From Campylobacterota bacterium (GTDB lineage Bacteria; Campylobacterota; Campylobacteria; Campylobacterales; Sulfurovaceae): 49,670 bases of DNA. A program made the translations under genes and the position numbers. How positions within the stretch are numbered: the stretch's first letter is position 1; the number at the start of each line of letters is the position of its first letter. Positions 1 to 7,168 of this stretch are shown in pieces. The DNA lies in assembly GCA_003252535.1 (NCBI GenBank), contig QKDN01000013.1, positions 1-49,670 on the forward strand, given 5' to 3'. The notes beneath the pieces are model-generated. The model was not told the DNA's origin. It ran no database searches and saw nothing but the letters and a program-made list of their open reading frames with translations.

Positions 1-88
1 TAGCTGTCAGATCCTCTGAAAAATACTTGATTATCTCTCTAAATTTTGGCTCTGAAATGTGGGCAACTTTTACATACTTGTTTTTCAT
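1..88 (-). CDS. IS1595-like transposase, N-terminal fragment (runs off the window)
   Basis: The 29 visible residues start MKNKYVKVAHISEPKFREI and end in SEDLTA. This resembles the N-terminal region of IS1595-family (ISXO2-type DDE) transposases, which precedes a zinc-binding and then a catalytic domain not visible here. An AGGAG lies upstream of the ATG. The gene is cut by the window edge, not necessarily broken in the genome. The same start occurs at the other end of the window. Confidence 0.7.
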   Translation of the reverse strand, partial: MKNKYVKVAHISEPKFREIIKYFSEDLTA

Positions 89-141
89 CGGTATTATCGT
101 ACTCCTATGGCACTTTAATACCTCTAAACTAGTCTAGCCCC
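1..141 (-). mobile_element. End of an IS1595-like insertion sequence (left copy)
   Basis: Bases 1-141 are the exact reverse complement of 49529-49669, and identity stops abruptly at both inner edges. The element end begins GGGGCTAGACTAG read outward. It carries the start of a transposase gene, so this is one end of an IS cut by the window edge. The family call rests on the short N-terminal protein sequence and the GGGG-type end. Only one end is present, so the target duplication cannot be checked. Confidence 0.8.
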
Positions 142-173
142 AAATATATTTTCCGGCAACACACATCACTGAC

Positions 174-506
174 CTATAATAGCAATTGAAATAAGTAGCC
201 CAGGAGTACACCAAAGGTCATTGGATGTAAATCATTTTCATGAATCACATTGTATCTGTCCCACACATATTTTGATTCCAATTCCGAAAATATATGCATA
301 TAAATTAGAAAAAGTATAAAGAATAATAGTCCATGATACCAGGATAATGATTCTTTGCTAAAATCATACTCTATCGGATATAGCATGCCTATCCCTCTCC
401 CGACCCCAAAAGCAATACAGCAAACAGCAAGAGATATAAACAGTCTTTTAAATGTAACGATATTTACCTCGCTATGCAATATTGGTCTAAGTTGTCTTTT
501 ACGCAT
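174..506 (-). CDS. Small membrane protein of unknown function
   Basis: This encodes 110 residues with three likely membrane segments, at about residues 20-45, 58-72 and 95-110, with a basic N-terminus (MRKRQLR). An AAGGA ribosome site precedes the ATG at good distance. Base composition is AT-rich compared with the genes from 886 onward. It ends 33 bases from the IS end, so it sits in a disturbed neighbourhood but looks complete. I do not recognise a family. Confidence 0.6.
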   Translation of the reverse strand: MRKRQLRPILHSEVNIVTFKRLFISLAVCCIAFGVGRGIGMLYPIEYDFSKESLSWYHGLLFFILFLIYMHIFSELESKYVWDRYNVIHENDLHPMTFGVLLGYLFQLLL

Positions 507-524
507 ATATAGTCCTTTTCATCT

Positions 525-609
525 CGTTCCCAAGCTCCAACTTGAGAATACCTGTTCGATTTCCTTCGCTTGTACGCTCTCGTGGGAGCGTATACTGAAG
601 CTCCATTCG
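525..609. repeat. Intergenic palindromic repeat
   Basis: Two imperfect hairpins follow each other: TTCCCAAG with CTTGAGAA, then TACGCTC (573-579) with GAGCGTA (586-592). The wording (GTTCCCAAGCTCC, GTGGGAGCGTA) resembles dispersed intergenic repeats seen in many sulfur bacteria. The remaining bases between 507 and 885 are AT-rich, and I see no gene in them. Confidence 0.45.
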
Positions 610-885
610 TCAGCCACACCTGCATTCCGATGAATATCGTCAAAACGAACTTACACCTGACCCCATTATACAAAAAACATTTCCAATTCCAATGCCTAAA
701 ACCAAAACCAATTTAACACTCCCTTAACACTCTTCTACTACCATTTCCTCCGCAGCGGATTCATTCGACTAAATAATAATATTGCCAATCGATCCACACT
801 TTACACCATCTACCTTTGTAAAATATCCGCTGCACTCCCTGCGGTATACAAAATGAATATCCATGCTCCGACAAAGGAGTAAAAT

Positions 886-1314
886 ATGACCCAAACCACC
901 ACCGACTGGCTGCTCGCCAACGACTACGACCCCAAGAATCTCGACAAAACAGGCAAATACGGCAACTCCGCGCTGATGAAAGCGGTACGCGAAGCCAACG
1001 CCGATGTGACAAAAGAGCTCATTGACAAAGGTGTCAACCTGGAGATCGTCAACATCGACGGCAACAGCGCATTGTGGAACGCCTGCTTCGGCGGCTCCTA
1101 CGAGTGTGTCAAGATGCTCATCGATGCCGGGATCGGGCTTGACAGGGAAAATGACAACGGTGTCACCGCCCTGATGTACGCCGCGAGCGCGGGCAAGGAC
1201 AACATGGTGCGCGCGCTGCTGGAGTTCGGCGCCGACAAAGAGATCGTCAACCTCGACGGCTTCAGAGCGATCGATCTCGCTGCCTCTCCCCGAATCTATA
1301 AAATGCTAAAATAG
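886..1314 (+). CDS. Ankyrin-repeat protein
   Basis: This encodes 142 residues made almost wholly of about four ankyrin repeats. The recognisable units are GNSALMKAVREANADVTKEL, then GNSALWNACFGGSYECVKML, then GVTALMYAASAGKDNMVRAL, and a last partial one ending in the protein tail. Ankyrin stacks bind partner proteins, and nothing here shows which partner. There is no signal peptide, so it is probably cytoplasmic. A strong AAAGGAG precedes the ATG. It ends five bases before the EamA transporter gene, so the two are probably cotranscribed. Confidence 0.88.
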   Translation: MTQTTTDWLLANDYDPKNLDKTGKYGNSALMKAVREANADVTKELIDKGVNLEIVNIDGNSALWNACFGGSYECVKMLIDAGIGLDRENDNGVTALMYAASAGKDNMVRALLEFGADKEIVNLDGFRAIDLAASPRIYKMLK

Positions 1315-1319
1315 CATCT

Positions 1320-2213
1320 ATGAAAAGAGCCGGCGAACATCTGACGAAACACCTCTACCCCTACCTCATCCTCTCGATGCTCAGCTGGGGGCTCTCGTGG
1401 CCCACCTCCAAGATGCTCACCCGCTACACCGACCCCTACACGCTGATGTTCCTCAAGTTCATCCTCAGCGCCGCCGCGATCCTCCCTATCGTCCTCTTCG
1501 TCCTCAGACCCAAACCCCTCTACCACCCGGGGATCGTCAGGCCGCTGCTGGGAGCCTCCCTCTTCATGATCCTCTACAATATCATCTTTTTCTACGGGCT
1601 CACGATAGGGTACGCGGGGCTGGCTGGGGTGATCGTCACGGGGTCGAACCCGATCTTCACCTTCCTCATCGTCGCACTTATCTCCAGAGTGCCCATCGAC
1701 AGGAGGAAGAAGATCGCCCTGGCCATCGGGCTCGCGGGCACCCTCGTCACCATCGATATCGCCTCGATCGACACCGCCGATATCTTCGCCGGGGGGAACC
1801 TCCTCTTCCTCCTCTCCTCGCTGCTCTGGACGATCGCCACCCTCTTCACCATCGAGACCAGGGGGCTGGTGAGCGGTATCCTCTTCACCCTCTACCTCTA
1901 CCTCTTCATGTCGCTTGTCAGCGTCCTCTTCTTCGTCCCCGAGGGGGCGCTGCGGGCGATATGGGGGTACGACGGGCTCTTCTGGATGCTGCTGATCTTC
2001 ACCAATGTCATCAACACCGGCTTCGCCACCACCTTCTACTTCTACGCATCGAGCACCATAGGGGCGGACTACACCTCGTCCTTCATCTTCATCGTCCCCT
2101 TCGCCGCCGTCCTCTCCTCCAACCTCCTGCTGGGCGAGATACCCACCCACACCACCCTCATCGGAGGGGCGATGCTCGTCGTCGCGATCTACCTGATCAA
2201 CAGGAGGAAGTGA
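1320..2213 (+). CDS. EamA-family (DMT superfamily) transporter
   Basis: This encodes 297 residues with ten predicted membrane helices in two halves, the usual size and layout for EamA (RhaT/YdcZ-like) permeases. The first repeat opens with LSWGLSWPTSKML, a typical EamA beginning, and the second half carries another conserved run near FIVPFAAVLSSNLLLGE. Members export or import small metabolites such as amino acids or nucleobases, and the substrate cannot be read from sequence. It starts five bases after the ankyrin gene, probably in one transcript. Confidence 0.88.
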   Translation: MKRAGEHLTKHLYPYLILSMLSWGLSWPTSKMLTRYTDPYTLMFLKFILSAAAILPIVLFVLRPKPLYHPGIVRPLLGASLFMILYNIIFFYGLTIGYAGLAGVIVTGSNPIFTFLIVALISRVPIDRRKKIALAIGLAGTLVTIDIASIDTADIFAGGNLLFLLSSLLWTIATLFTIETRGLVSGILFTLYLYLFMSLVSVLFFVPEGALRAIWGYDGLFWMLLIFTNVINTGFATTFYFYASSTIGADYTSSFIFIVPFAAVLSSNLLLGEIPTHTTLIGGAMLVVAIYLINRRK

Positions 2214-2294
2214 TCCGGAACCGAAAGCTTCAGCTTCGCCTTTTCGGGGCTGAAGCCGCCGACTCCTATCTATTCTAAATATTGAACACAAACC

Positions 2295-2370
2295 GTAGGT
2301 TCGATTTCATCGAACAAATATAGCAACCTTACATTTATGAGCAATAGATGTTCGATGAAATCGAACCTAC
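2295..2370. repeat. Inverted pair of REP-like palindromes (TTCGAT type)
   Basis: A 21-base palindrome starting GTAGGTTCGATTT (2295-2315) is followed by its inverted copy ending ATCGAACCTAC (2350-2370). The same pair recurs at 4537-4620 and 32407-32488, and a single copy lies at 40912-40932. The outer GTAG matches the conserved 5' tetranucleotide of REP elements moved by RAYT transposases. Confidence 0.8.
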
Positions 2371-2436
2371 AAAATCCAACCCGATAGGCACTCGGGCACA
2401 ATTATTGCATACCCTCTCCAAACAGAGGAGTCTTTC

Positions 2437-2844
2437 ATGAAACTGCAACCAAAGATCATATTCTACGAAAAATCCGGCTGTGCGGGGAACAAGCGGCAGA
2501 AAGAGCTGCTCCGCAGCCACGGCATCGCCTTCGAGACCGCCGACCTGCTCGAAACCGAGTGGGACTACACGAGCCTCAGCAGCTTCTTTGCGGGGCTGGA
2601 GAAGGAGGCGATCGTCAACCCTTTCGCCCCTGCGGTCAAGCAGGGGGAGGTCGACCTCTCCCTCCTCTCCAGGGACGACCTCATCACCCTCATGATCGAG
2701 TCCCCCATCCTCATCAAACGCCCCCTTATCGATATCGGCGGGGAGAAGTTCTGCGGGTTCGACACCGACGCACTCTCGCAGAAGCTCGGTGTCGACCTCG
2801 GAGCCGCCCCCTCGACCTGCACCTCGGGAGAGAAGTGTGAATAG
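2437..2844 (+). CDS. ArsC-like nitrogenase-associated protein
   Basis: This encodes 135 residues of thioredoxin-fold ArsC/Spx type. The N-terminus FYEKSGCAGNKRQKELL has the single cysteine and N-x-RQK pattern of the nitrogenase-associated subgroup (NifO-like) in place of the CxxC/CGTCKK of true arsenate reductases. NPFAPAVK and the later IKRPLI are also typical. These proteins are usually found near nif genes. No nif gene is visible here, so the biochemical role stays open. It is the first gene of a three-gene operon, overlapping the next gene by eight bases. Confidence 0.85.
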   Translation: MKLQPKIIFYEKSGCAGNKRQKELLRSHGIAFETADLLETEWDYTSLSSFFAGLEKEAIVNPFAPAVKQGEVDLSLLSRDDLITLMIESPILIKRPLIDIGGEKFCGFDTDALSQKLGVDLGAAPSTCTSGEKCE

Positions 2845-3133
2845 CGCGCTTGTGGCGATATGCAGGGAGTTCGAAACGATCGGCAACTTCATCAAAGAGC
2901 CCAGCGTGGAGAAAGAGGCGCTTGTCAACAAACTCTTCTTCGAGTTCCTCGATGCCTACGCCTCCATCGGCGCGGAGAAGCTCGACTACCCCAAGGAGTT
3001 CCAGTACGATGTGAGACTCTACCGCGAAGGGTTCGAGCCGCTGGTCAAGAAGTTCGAGGATGTGCAGATCCGCTACCTGATGTTGAGCGATTTCTACGAT
3101 TATGTTAGAATTACCAAAAAGTACCGACCATGA
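2837..3133 (+). CDS. Small conserved-looking protein of unknown function
   Basis: This encodes 98 residues, mostly helical and charged, soluble, with no motif I recognise. I chose the GTG at 2837 because GGAGAG lies just upstream and the frame overlaps the end of the ArsC-like gene by eight bases. A longer frame from 2789 would lie wholly inside the upstream gene and adds a low-complexity proline-rich stretch. Its stop overlaps the start of the next gene as ATGA. The tight coupling suggests it works with its two neighbours. Confidence 0.75.
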   Translation: MNSALVAICREFETIGNFIKEPSVEKEALVNKLFFEFLDAYASIGAEKLDYPKEFQYDVRLYREGFEPLVKKFEDVQIRYLMLSDFYDYVRITKKYRP

Positions 3134-4383
3134 AATTCCACAAAGAGACCGACCACTCCTACCACTCCGTCCGGCGCAACGCCTCCTTCCTCGACTGGCG
3201 CACCCAGCCGCGCAGCACCAAGCACTATCCCCATTTCCAGCTGCGCTACAAGCTCGAAGAGAACGAACTCCTCGATGACCTCAAGCTCACCGGCACCGAC
3301 ACCTACCGCCACAACTACCCCGAAGGCCCCTACTACCTCCGCACCGTCCCCAGTGCGGGGGCGCTCTACCCCTGCGAGGTCTATGTGCAGCTGCGCGCGG
3401 TGAAGGGGATGATCGACGGCATCTACCACTACGAGCCCCTCAAGGACTCCCTCACCCTCCTCCACGAGATCGACAGCGACGGTGTGGAGCACTACTTCGG
3501 CGACGCACGGCAGAACAGGGGCTTCACCTTCCTCATCTCCGCCGTCTACTTCCGCTCCTCGTGGAAGTACAAGGACCGTGCGATCCGATACATCCTCCTC
3601 GACAGCGGCCACCAGCTGGGCAGCCTCTATGCCGCCCTCTGCGTGATGGGACTGGAGAGCACGATCCATTTCGAATTCGACAAACTGACTCTCAACAAAG
3701 CCTTCGGATTCAGGGATGACGAGGCGTTTACCTGTGCGCTGAGCGCCGCACAAAAGGGGGAGAAAGAGATAGCGAAGCTCAAACAGACCCTCCCCTATGT
3801 CAGCGGCTGCGACTACCTCGAAACCAACCGCTTCATCGAAGAGAGCTACCGCGAGAGCGCGGAGTACAGTGCAGAGCCTATCGAAAAGCTCCCGTTCTTC
3901 GAGCATATCCCTAAAGAGCAGCTCCGGCAGGCGATCCTCATGCGCCGCTCCATCAGGGCATTTGCGGGAGGGACGATCGGCGAATCGGCATTCGCCCATA
4001 TCATCAGAGACCTCTTCGAGTTCGCCGCAGCGCACGAGGTATCGATCTACTACACCCTCCACGATGTCGAGGGGCAATCGATCGGTCTCTACCGTTACGA
4101 CGAACTGCTGCAAGAGGGGAACTTCCGCCCCAAGTCCCGCTACCTCGCCCTCGAGCAGAACCTCGGCGGACAGAGCGGCGTGACCTTCTACTTCACCTCG
4201 GCAGCAGAGTCTACTTACCAGAAGGCCTATATCCTCAGCGGCTTCATCGCCCAGATCATCTACCTGCGGTGCAGTATGGAAAATATCGGATGCAGCGGGA
4301 TAGGAGCCTACTACGACACCGAAGTGCAGGAGTTCCTGGGGACGGAGGAGAATGTGCTGTATATGCTTGCTATCGGGAAGTGA
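3130..4383 (+). CDS. SagB/ThcOx-type nitroreductase-family oxidoreductase, two-domain
   Basis: This encodes 417 residues with two nitroreductase-like halves. The first, about residues 60-215, has the SagB signature RTVPSAGALYPCEVYV and later RYILLDSGHQLGSLYAA. The second, about 255-415, starts at RRSIRAFAGG and includes FIAQIIYLRCSMENIGCSGIGA. SagB proteins are FMN enzymes best known for oxidising azoline rings in peptides, but no YcaO or precursor peptide gene is seen here. The ATGA overlap with the gene before it and the ArsC-like gene ahead point to a separate conserved operon. Confidence 0.88.
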   Translation: MKFHKETDHSYHSVRRNASFLDWRTQPRSTKHYPHFQLRYKLEENELLDDLKLTGTDTYRHNYPEGPYYLRTVPSAGALYPCEVYVQLRAVKGMIDGIYHYEPLKDSLTLLHEIDSDGVEHYFGDARQNRGFTFLISAVYFRSSWKYKDRAIRYILLDSGHQLGSLYAALCVMGLESTIHFEFDKLTLNKAFGFRDDEAFTCALSAAQKGEKEIAKLKQTLPYVSGCDYLETNRFIEESYRESAEYSAEPIEKLPFFEHIPKEQLRQAILMRRSIRAFAGGTIGESAFAHIIRDLFEFAAAHEVSIYYTLHDVEGQSIGLYRYDELLQEGNFRPKSRYLALEQNLGGQSGVTFYFTSAAESTYQKAYILSGFIAQIIYLRCSMENIGCSGIGAYYDTEVQEFLGTEENVLYMLAIGK

Positions 4384-4406
4384 CCGCAAAAGATTGAAAC
4401 ATATTT

Positions 4407-4511
4407 GTAGGGTGGGTTTCCCAACCCACCGTTTATTCCATCGTCAATAACCGTGCGATTCGAAAAATGAATGTTTGCATGATTTTTGGTGGGCTGGGAA
4501 GCCCACCCTAC
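4407..4511. repeat. Inverted pair of REP-like palindromes (GGGTTTCCC type)
   Basis: GTAGGGTGGG plus its palindrome (4407-4430) and the inverted partner ending CCCACCCTAC (4488-4511) flank about 57 bases. The same family, with a TTGCCA centre, returns at 32514-32619. Confidence 0.8.
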
Positions 4512-4536
4512 GGATGATTGGAATATTGCTTTGCAT

Positions 4537-4620
4537 GTAGGTTCGATTTTATCGAACAAATGTCACGAAAATCGAAAAAGATTCTGTATGCGAAATAGCG
4601 TTCGATAAAATCGAACCTAC
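4537..4620. repeat. Inverted pair of REP-like palindromes (TTCGAT type)
   Basis: Palindromes at 4537-4557 and 4600-4620 are the same family as the pair at 2295-2370. Together with 4407-4511 they fill the gap between the convergent SagB and histidine kinase genes. Confidence 0.8.
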
Positions 4621-4648
4621 AGGGAGAGAAATAACCCCACTATGAACA

Positions 4649-5881
4649 TCACACCACTCTTCTGTCCAGAAAAATAGTAAAGATGTTTTTCCCATCCTCG
4701 TGGATATAGTCGAACTCCATCTGGTGGAGGGCGAGCACCTCGGCGACGATATAGAGTCCCAGTCCCATCCCCTCTTTCCTGTGGCCGGGGCTCGGGGAGA
4801 AGGGTTCGAGGTAGTTTTTGAAATCCCCTGCGAGCGGCTCCCCCCGGCTGATGAAGTAGAGCTTGCGGTTGTGGTAGAGCACCTGAGGCTCTTTACCGTA
4901 TTTGCAGGCATTGTCTATGAGGTTTTTGAAGACGATGCTCATCGAAGCGAAATCGGCCCTGATCATCTCGTCCCTGACATTGGTCTCGACGGGGCTTTCG
5001 AGGAAGAGGAGGTCCCCCGCCTCGTCGATGAGATCGGCGATATGGATATCTGCCTTCTTGATATCGTAGTTCTCCGAAGTGATCTGCTCGATACGCCCGA
5101 GCTCCCTCAGGAGCATTGCCAGACGCGAGAAGATCGCTTCGAGCATCCCTTTGGCCTTCTCGTTGTCGACGAGCTCGGTCAGGAGTTTCCCCTTGGTAAC
5201 GGGGGTATTGAGCTCGTGGAAGAGGTTGCGGATGAAGAGCATACGCGAATCGCTGAGTCTGCGGAGCTTCGATGCGGTACGGTAGAAGACGTCGGCAACC
5301 TGCGATATCTCGTCCTTTCTGTTCGAGAGGGGGTACTCCCCGAGCTTCCCCTCCCCGTAGAGGAGGATATCCCTCTCAAGCTCTCTCAGAGGCAGCAGGG
5401 CACTGCGCAGCAGGGCATACATCACTACCAGCAGCAGCACGATCAGTACCAGTATCAGGGCAGGGACGATGAACATATCGTATTCCGAACGCCGGTCCTG
5501 GATAAGCAGGTTCATGTCCGAGCGTATGATATGCAGGTAGACATGCCCGTCATAGATGAAAAGATTGATGTATTTCGGGAAATGGAGCCCCCCTTTCTTC
5601 TGAGGCGGTGGCGGTGGGGCGAGGGGATCGCTGACGGCATGGGCGATGACCTGCTGCTTCTGCTCTCCCGTGATGATGGCCAGGTCGAGCTCTTCGAGGA
5701 GCTCTGTGGGCACTTCGGGGCGCATCCTATACTCATTGGCAATGAGCCTTGATTTGACCATCATATCGAAACGGTCTTTTTTGGCGATATGCATGATGAT
5801 CGAAGCACCTGCGACCAGTGTGGCCAAAAGCGCAATGACAAAGAGTATATTGAGCTTGAAAAACAGTGAATGGCGGTTCAT
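4649..5881 (-). CDS. Sensor histidine kinase, ArsS-like
   Basis: This encodes 410 residues with membrane helices at about 9-31 and 136-158 enclosing a periplasmic sensor region. A HAMP-like linker follows, then an H-box FHELNTPVTKG with the phosphorylated His near 222, an N-box NLIDNACKYG and a G2 box GMGLGLYI. The usual DxGxG of the G1 box is replaced by FISRGEPL, which I believe is common in ArsS/CpxA-like kinases of this phylum. It begins immediately after the stop of the response regulator gene, so the pair is one transcript. A Spy-like protein ahead suggests envelope or acid stress sensing. Confidence 0.88.
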   Translation of the reverse strand: MNRHSLFFKLNILFVIALLATLVAGASIIMHIAKKDRFDMMVKSRLIANEYRMRPEVPTELLEELDLAIITGEQKQQVIAHAVSDPLAPPPPPQKKGGLHFPKYINLFIYDGHVYLHIIRSDMNLLIQDRRSEYDMFIVPALILVLIVLLLVVMYALLRSALLPLRELERDILLYGEGKLGEYPLSNRKDEISQVADVFYRTASKLRRLSDSRMLFIRNLFHELNTPVTKGKLLTELVDNEKAKGMLEAIFSRLAMLLRELGRIEQITSENYDIKKADIHIADLIDEAGDLLFLESPVETNVRDEMIRADFASMSIVFKNLIDNACKYGKEPQVLYHNRKLYFISRGEPLAGDFKNYLEPFSPSPGHRKEGMGLGLYIVAEVLALHQMEFDYIHEDGKNIFTIFLDRRVV

Positions 5882-6556
5882 CTAGGTTCCGATGTATTTG
5901 TAGCCGACTCCCCTGATGGAACGGATGTATTTGGGATTTTTCGGATCGTCTCCTATCTTGTGGCGGATACGTCCTATGATCACGTCGATACTGCGGTCGC
6001 TGCTCTCCCATTTGACGGCATTGACGCTGTTGACGATGAACTCACGGCTGATAGCCTGGTGTTTGCGTTCGAGAAGTAGGGCGAATATTTCATACTCTGC
6101 GAGGGTCAGATCGAGTGTTTCGCCGTTCATGGCGATCTGCATCTTGATCTTGTCTACGACGAAGACCTCCTCCCTGGAGGCGGTGGAGAAGGTCTGGTAT
6201 CGCTTGATAATCGCCTGGATACGCGCTACGAGTTCTCTCGGCTCGTAGGGCTTGGCGATGTAGTCGTCGGCTCCGACATCGAAGGCGACGACCTTGTCGC
6301 TCACATCGGAGCGCGCTGTGGAGATAATAATAGGGATATTAGGATGTTGGTTCTTGATGATCTTGCATAGTTCAAGCCCGTCCATTTCGGGCAAACCCAG
6401 ATCGAGTAATATCAGGTCGTACTGCTCTATGGAGAGCTTTTCCAGTGCAACCGACGGTGAAGCGACCGAGAGTACCTCGAGTGTGTAGCGTGCGAGGTAC
6501 TCTTCGAGCAGTGTGGCGATCTGCTCATCGTCTTCGACCATCAGGATGCGTGACAT
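5882..6556 (-). CDS. OmpR-family response regulator
   Basis: This encodes 224 residues. The receiver domain has the acidic pocket EDD (8-10), phospho-acceptor Asp52 in LLDLGLPEMDG and Lys102 in AKPYEP. The C-terminal half is a winged-helix DNA-binding domain with RSIDVIIGRIRHKIGDD. I use the ATG at 6556 because the receiver fold begins there, whereas a longer frame upstream would overlap the Spy-like gene. It is the partner of the histidine kinase that follows directly. GTAAA repeats at 7139-7154, ahead of the operon, are candidate binding sites. Confidence 0.9.
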   Translation of the reverse strand: MSRILMVEDDEQIATLLEEYLARYTLEVLSVASPSVALEKLSIEQYDLILLDLGLPEMDGLELCKIIKNQHPNIPIIISTARSDVSDKVVAFDVGADDYIAKPYEPRELVARIQAIIKRYQTFSTASREEVFVVDKIKMQIAMNGETLDLTLAEYEIFALLLERKHQAISREFIVNSVNAVKWESSDRSIDVIIGRIRHKIGDDPKNPKYIRSIRGVGYKYIGT

Positions 6557-6572
6557 TACTTCTTCTCTCTTC

Positions 6573-7058
6573 TTACTTCTTGCCCTTTGGGGCTGGCTGT
6601 TTTGACAACTCGATGAGCTTTGTTCTCTGCTCTGGTGTAAGGATGTCAAAGATCGCCTGGATGTGGTCGGCTCTCTTGTCGAGCATTTCGTCACGCATCT
6701 TGGCCATACGTGCCTGGTACTCTTCCATCTCTTTTTTCATGGCGGCTTTGAACGCTTCTTTGTCGAATTTCTCACCTGTCATAAATGCACCCGGATCGAC
6801 CAACGGCTGAGGCCTGCCGGATCTCTCGTCGCGCATCATCTCTTTCTGGGCCCTGCGCTCATCTCTTCGCGCATCTCGCAGATCCATGAGCCTGGCTTTC
6901 TGATCGGTAGTGAGATCGAGCTGCTTGAGCAGGGTGACAAACCTGTCTTTGGGCATCATACCCCGTCCCATACCGTCCGGACCGCCATGACCCGAAGCGA
7001 ACAGCATTGCACTGCCAAGCCCGAGCGTCATAACGACGGCCAAAACTCTCTTTTTCAT
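6573..7058 (-). CDS. Spy/CpxP-family periplasmic protein (LTXXQ motifs)
   Basis: This encodes 161 residues starting with a clear signal peptide (MKKRVLAVVMTLGLGSAMLF, likely cut near SGHG). The mature part is helical and charged with two LTXXQ-type motifs, LTTDQ and LTPEQ. Spy, CpxP and ZraP proteins bind misfolded proteins or metals in the periplasm and damp a partner kinase. It ends 16 bases before the response regulator start, so the order is sensor accessory, regulator, kinase. This matches Cpx/Zra logic, though the signal is unknown. Confidence 0.87.
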   Translation of the reverse strand: MKKRVLAVVMTLGLGSAMLFASGHGGPDGMGRGMMPKDRFVTLLKQLDLTTDQKARLMDLRDARRDERRAQKEMMRDERSGRPQPLVDPGAFMTGEKFDKEAFKAAMKKEMEEYQARMAKMRDEMLDKRADHIQAIFDILTPEQRTKLIELSKQPAPKGKK

Positions 7059-7116
7059 TTTGATCCTTTTTGTTGGATTTCTCTCATAAGGAGATACTGC
7101 AATGATAGAACACTAG

Positions 7117-7154
7117 TGTAAATTCATCGTCAACCCAATGTAAACGAGTGTAAA
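7117..7154. promoter_or_regulatory. TGTAAA direct repeats, candidate response-regulator boxes
   Basis: TGTAAA occurs at 7117-7122, 7139-7144 and 7149-7154, i.e. spaced 22 and 10 bases, in phase with the helix. The last two read GTAAA-N5-GTAAA, the known CpxR box pattern. On the minus strand a TTGACG at 7128-7133 could be the -35 of the Spy-like operon, placing two repeats just upstream of it. Autoregulation by the operon's own regulator is inferred. Confidence 0.5.
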
Positions 7155-7168
7155 TAATTGCCCTCAAA

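Noticed and set aside
1296-2291. Long minus-strand frame of 331 codons opposite the EamA gene
   Set aside because: It is glycine/glutamate-rich low complexity and mirrors a GC-rich membrane-protein gene in the other strand. No ribosome site or family resemblance.
2789-2836. Earlier start for the small gene between the ArsC-like and SagB genes
   Set aside because: The extra 16 residues are proline-rich shadow of the ArsC-like gene, and the GTG at 2837 has the ribosome site.
4700-5752. Plus-strand frame of 350 codons opposite the histidine kinase
   Set aside because: Antisense shadow. The kinase motifs fix the coding strand.
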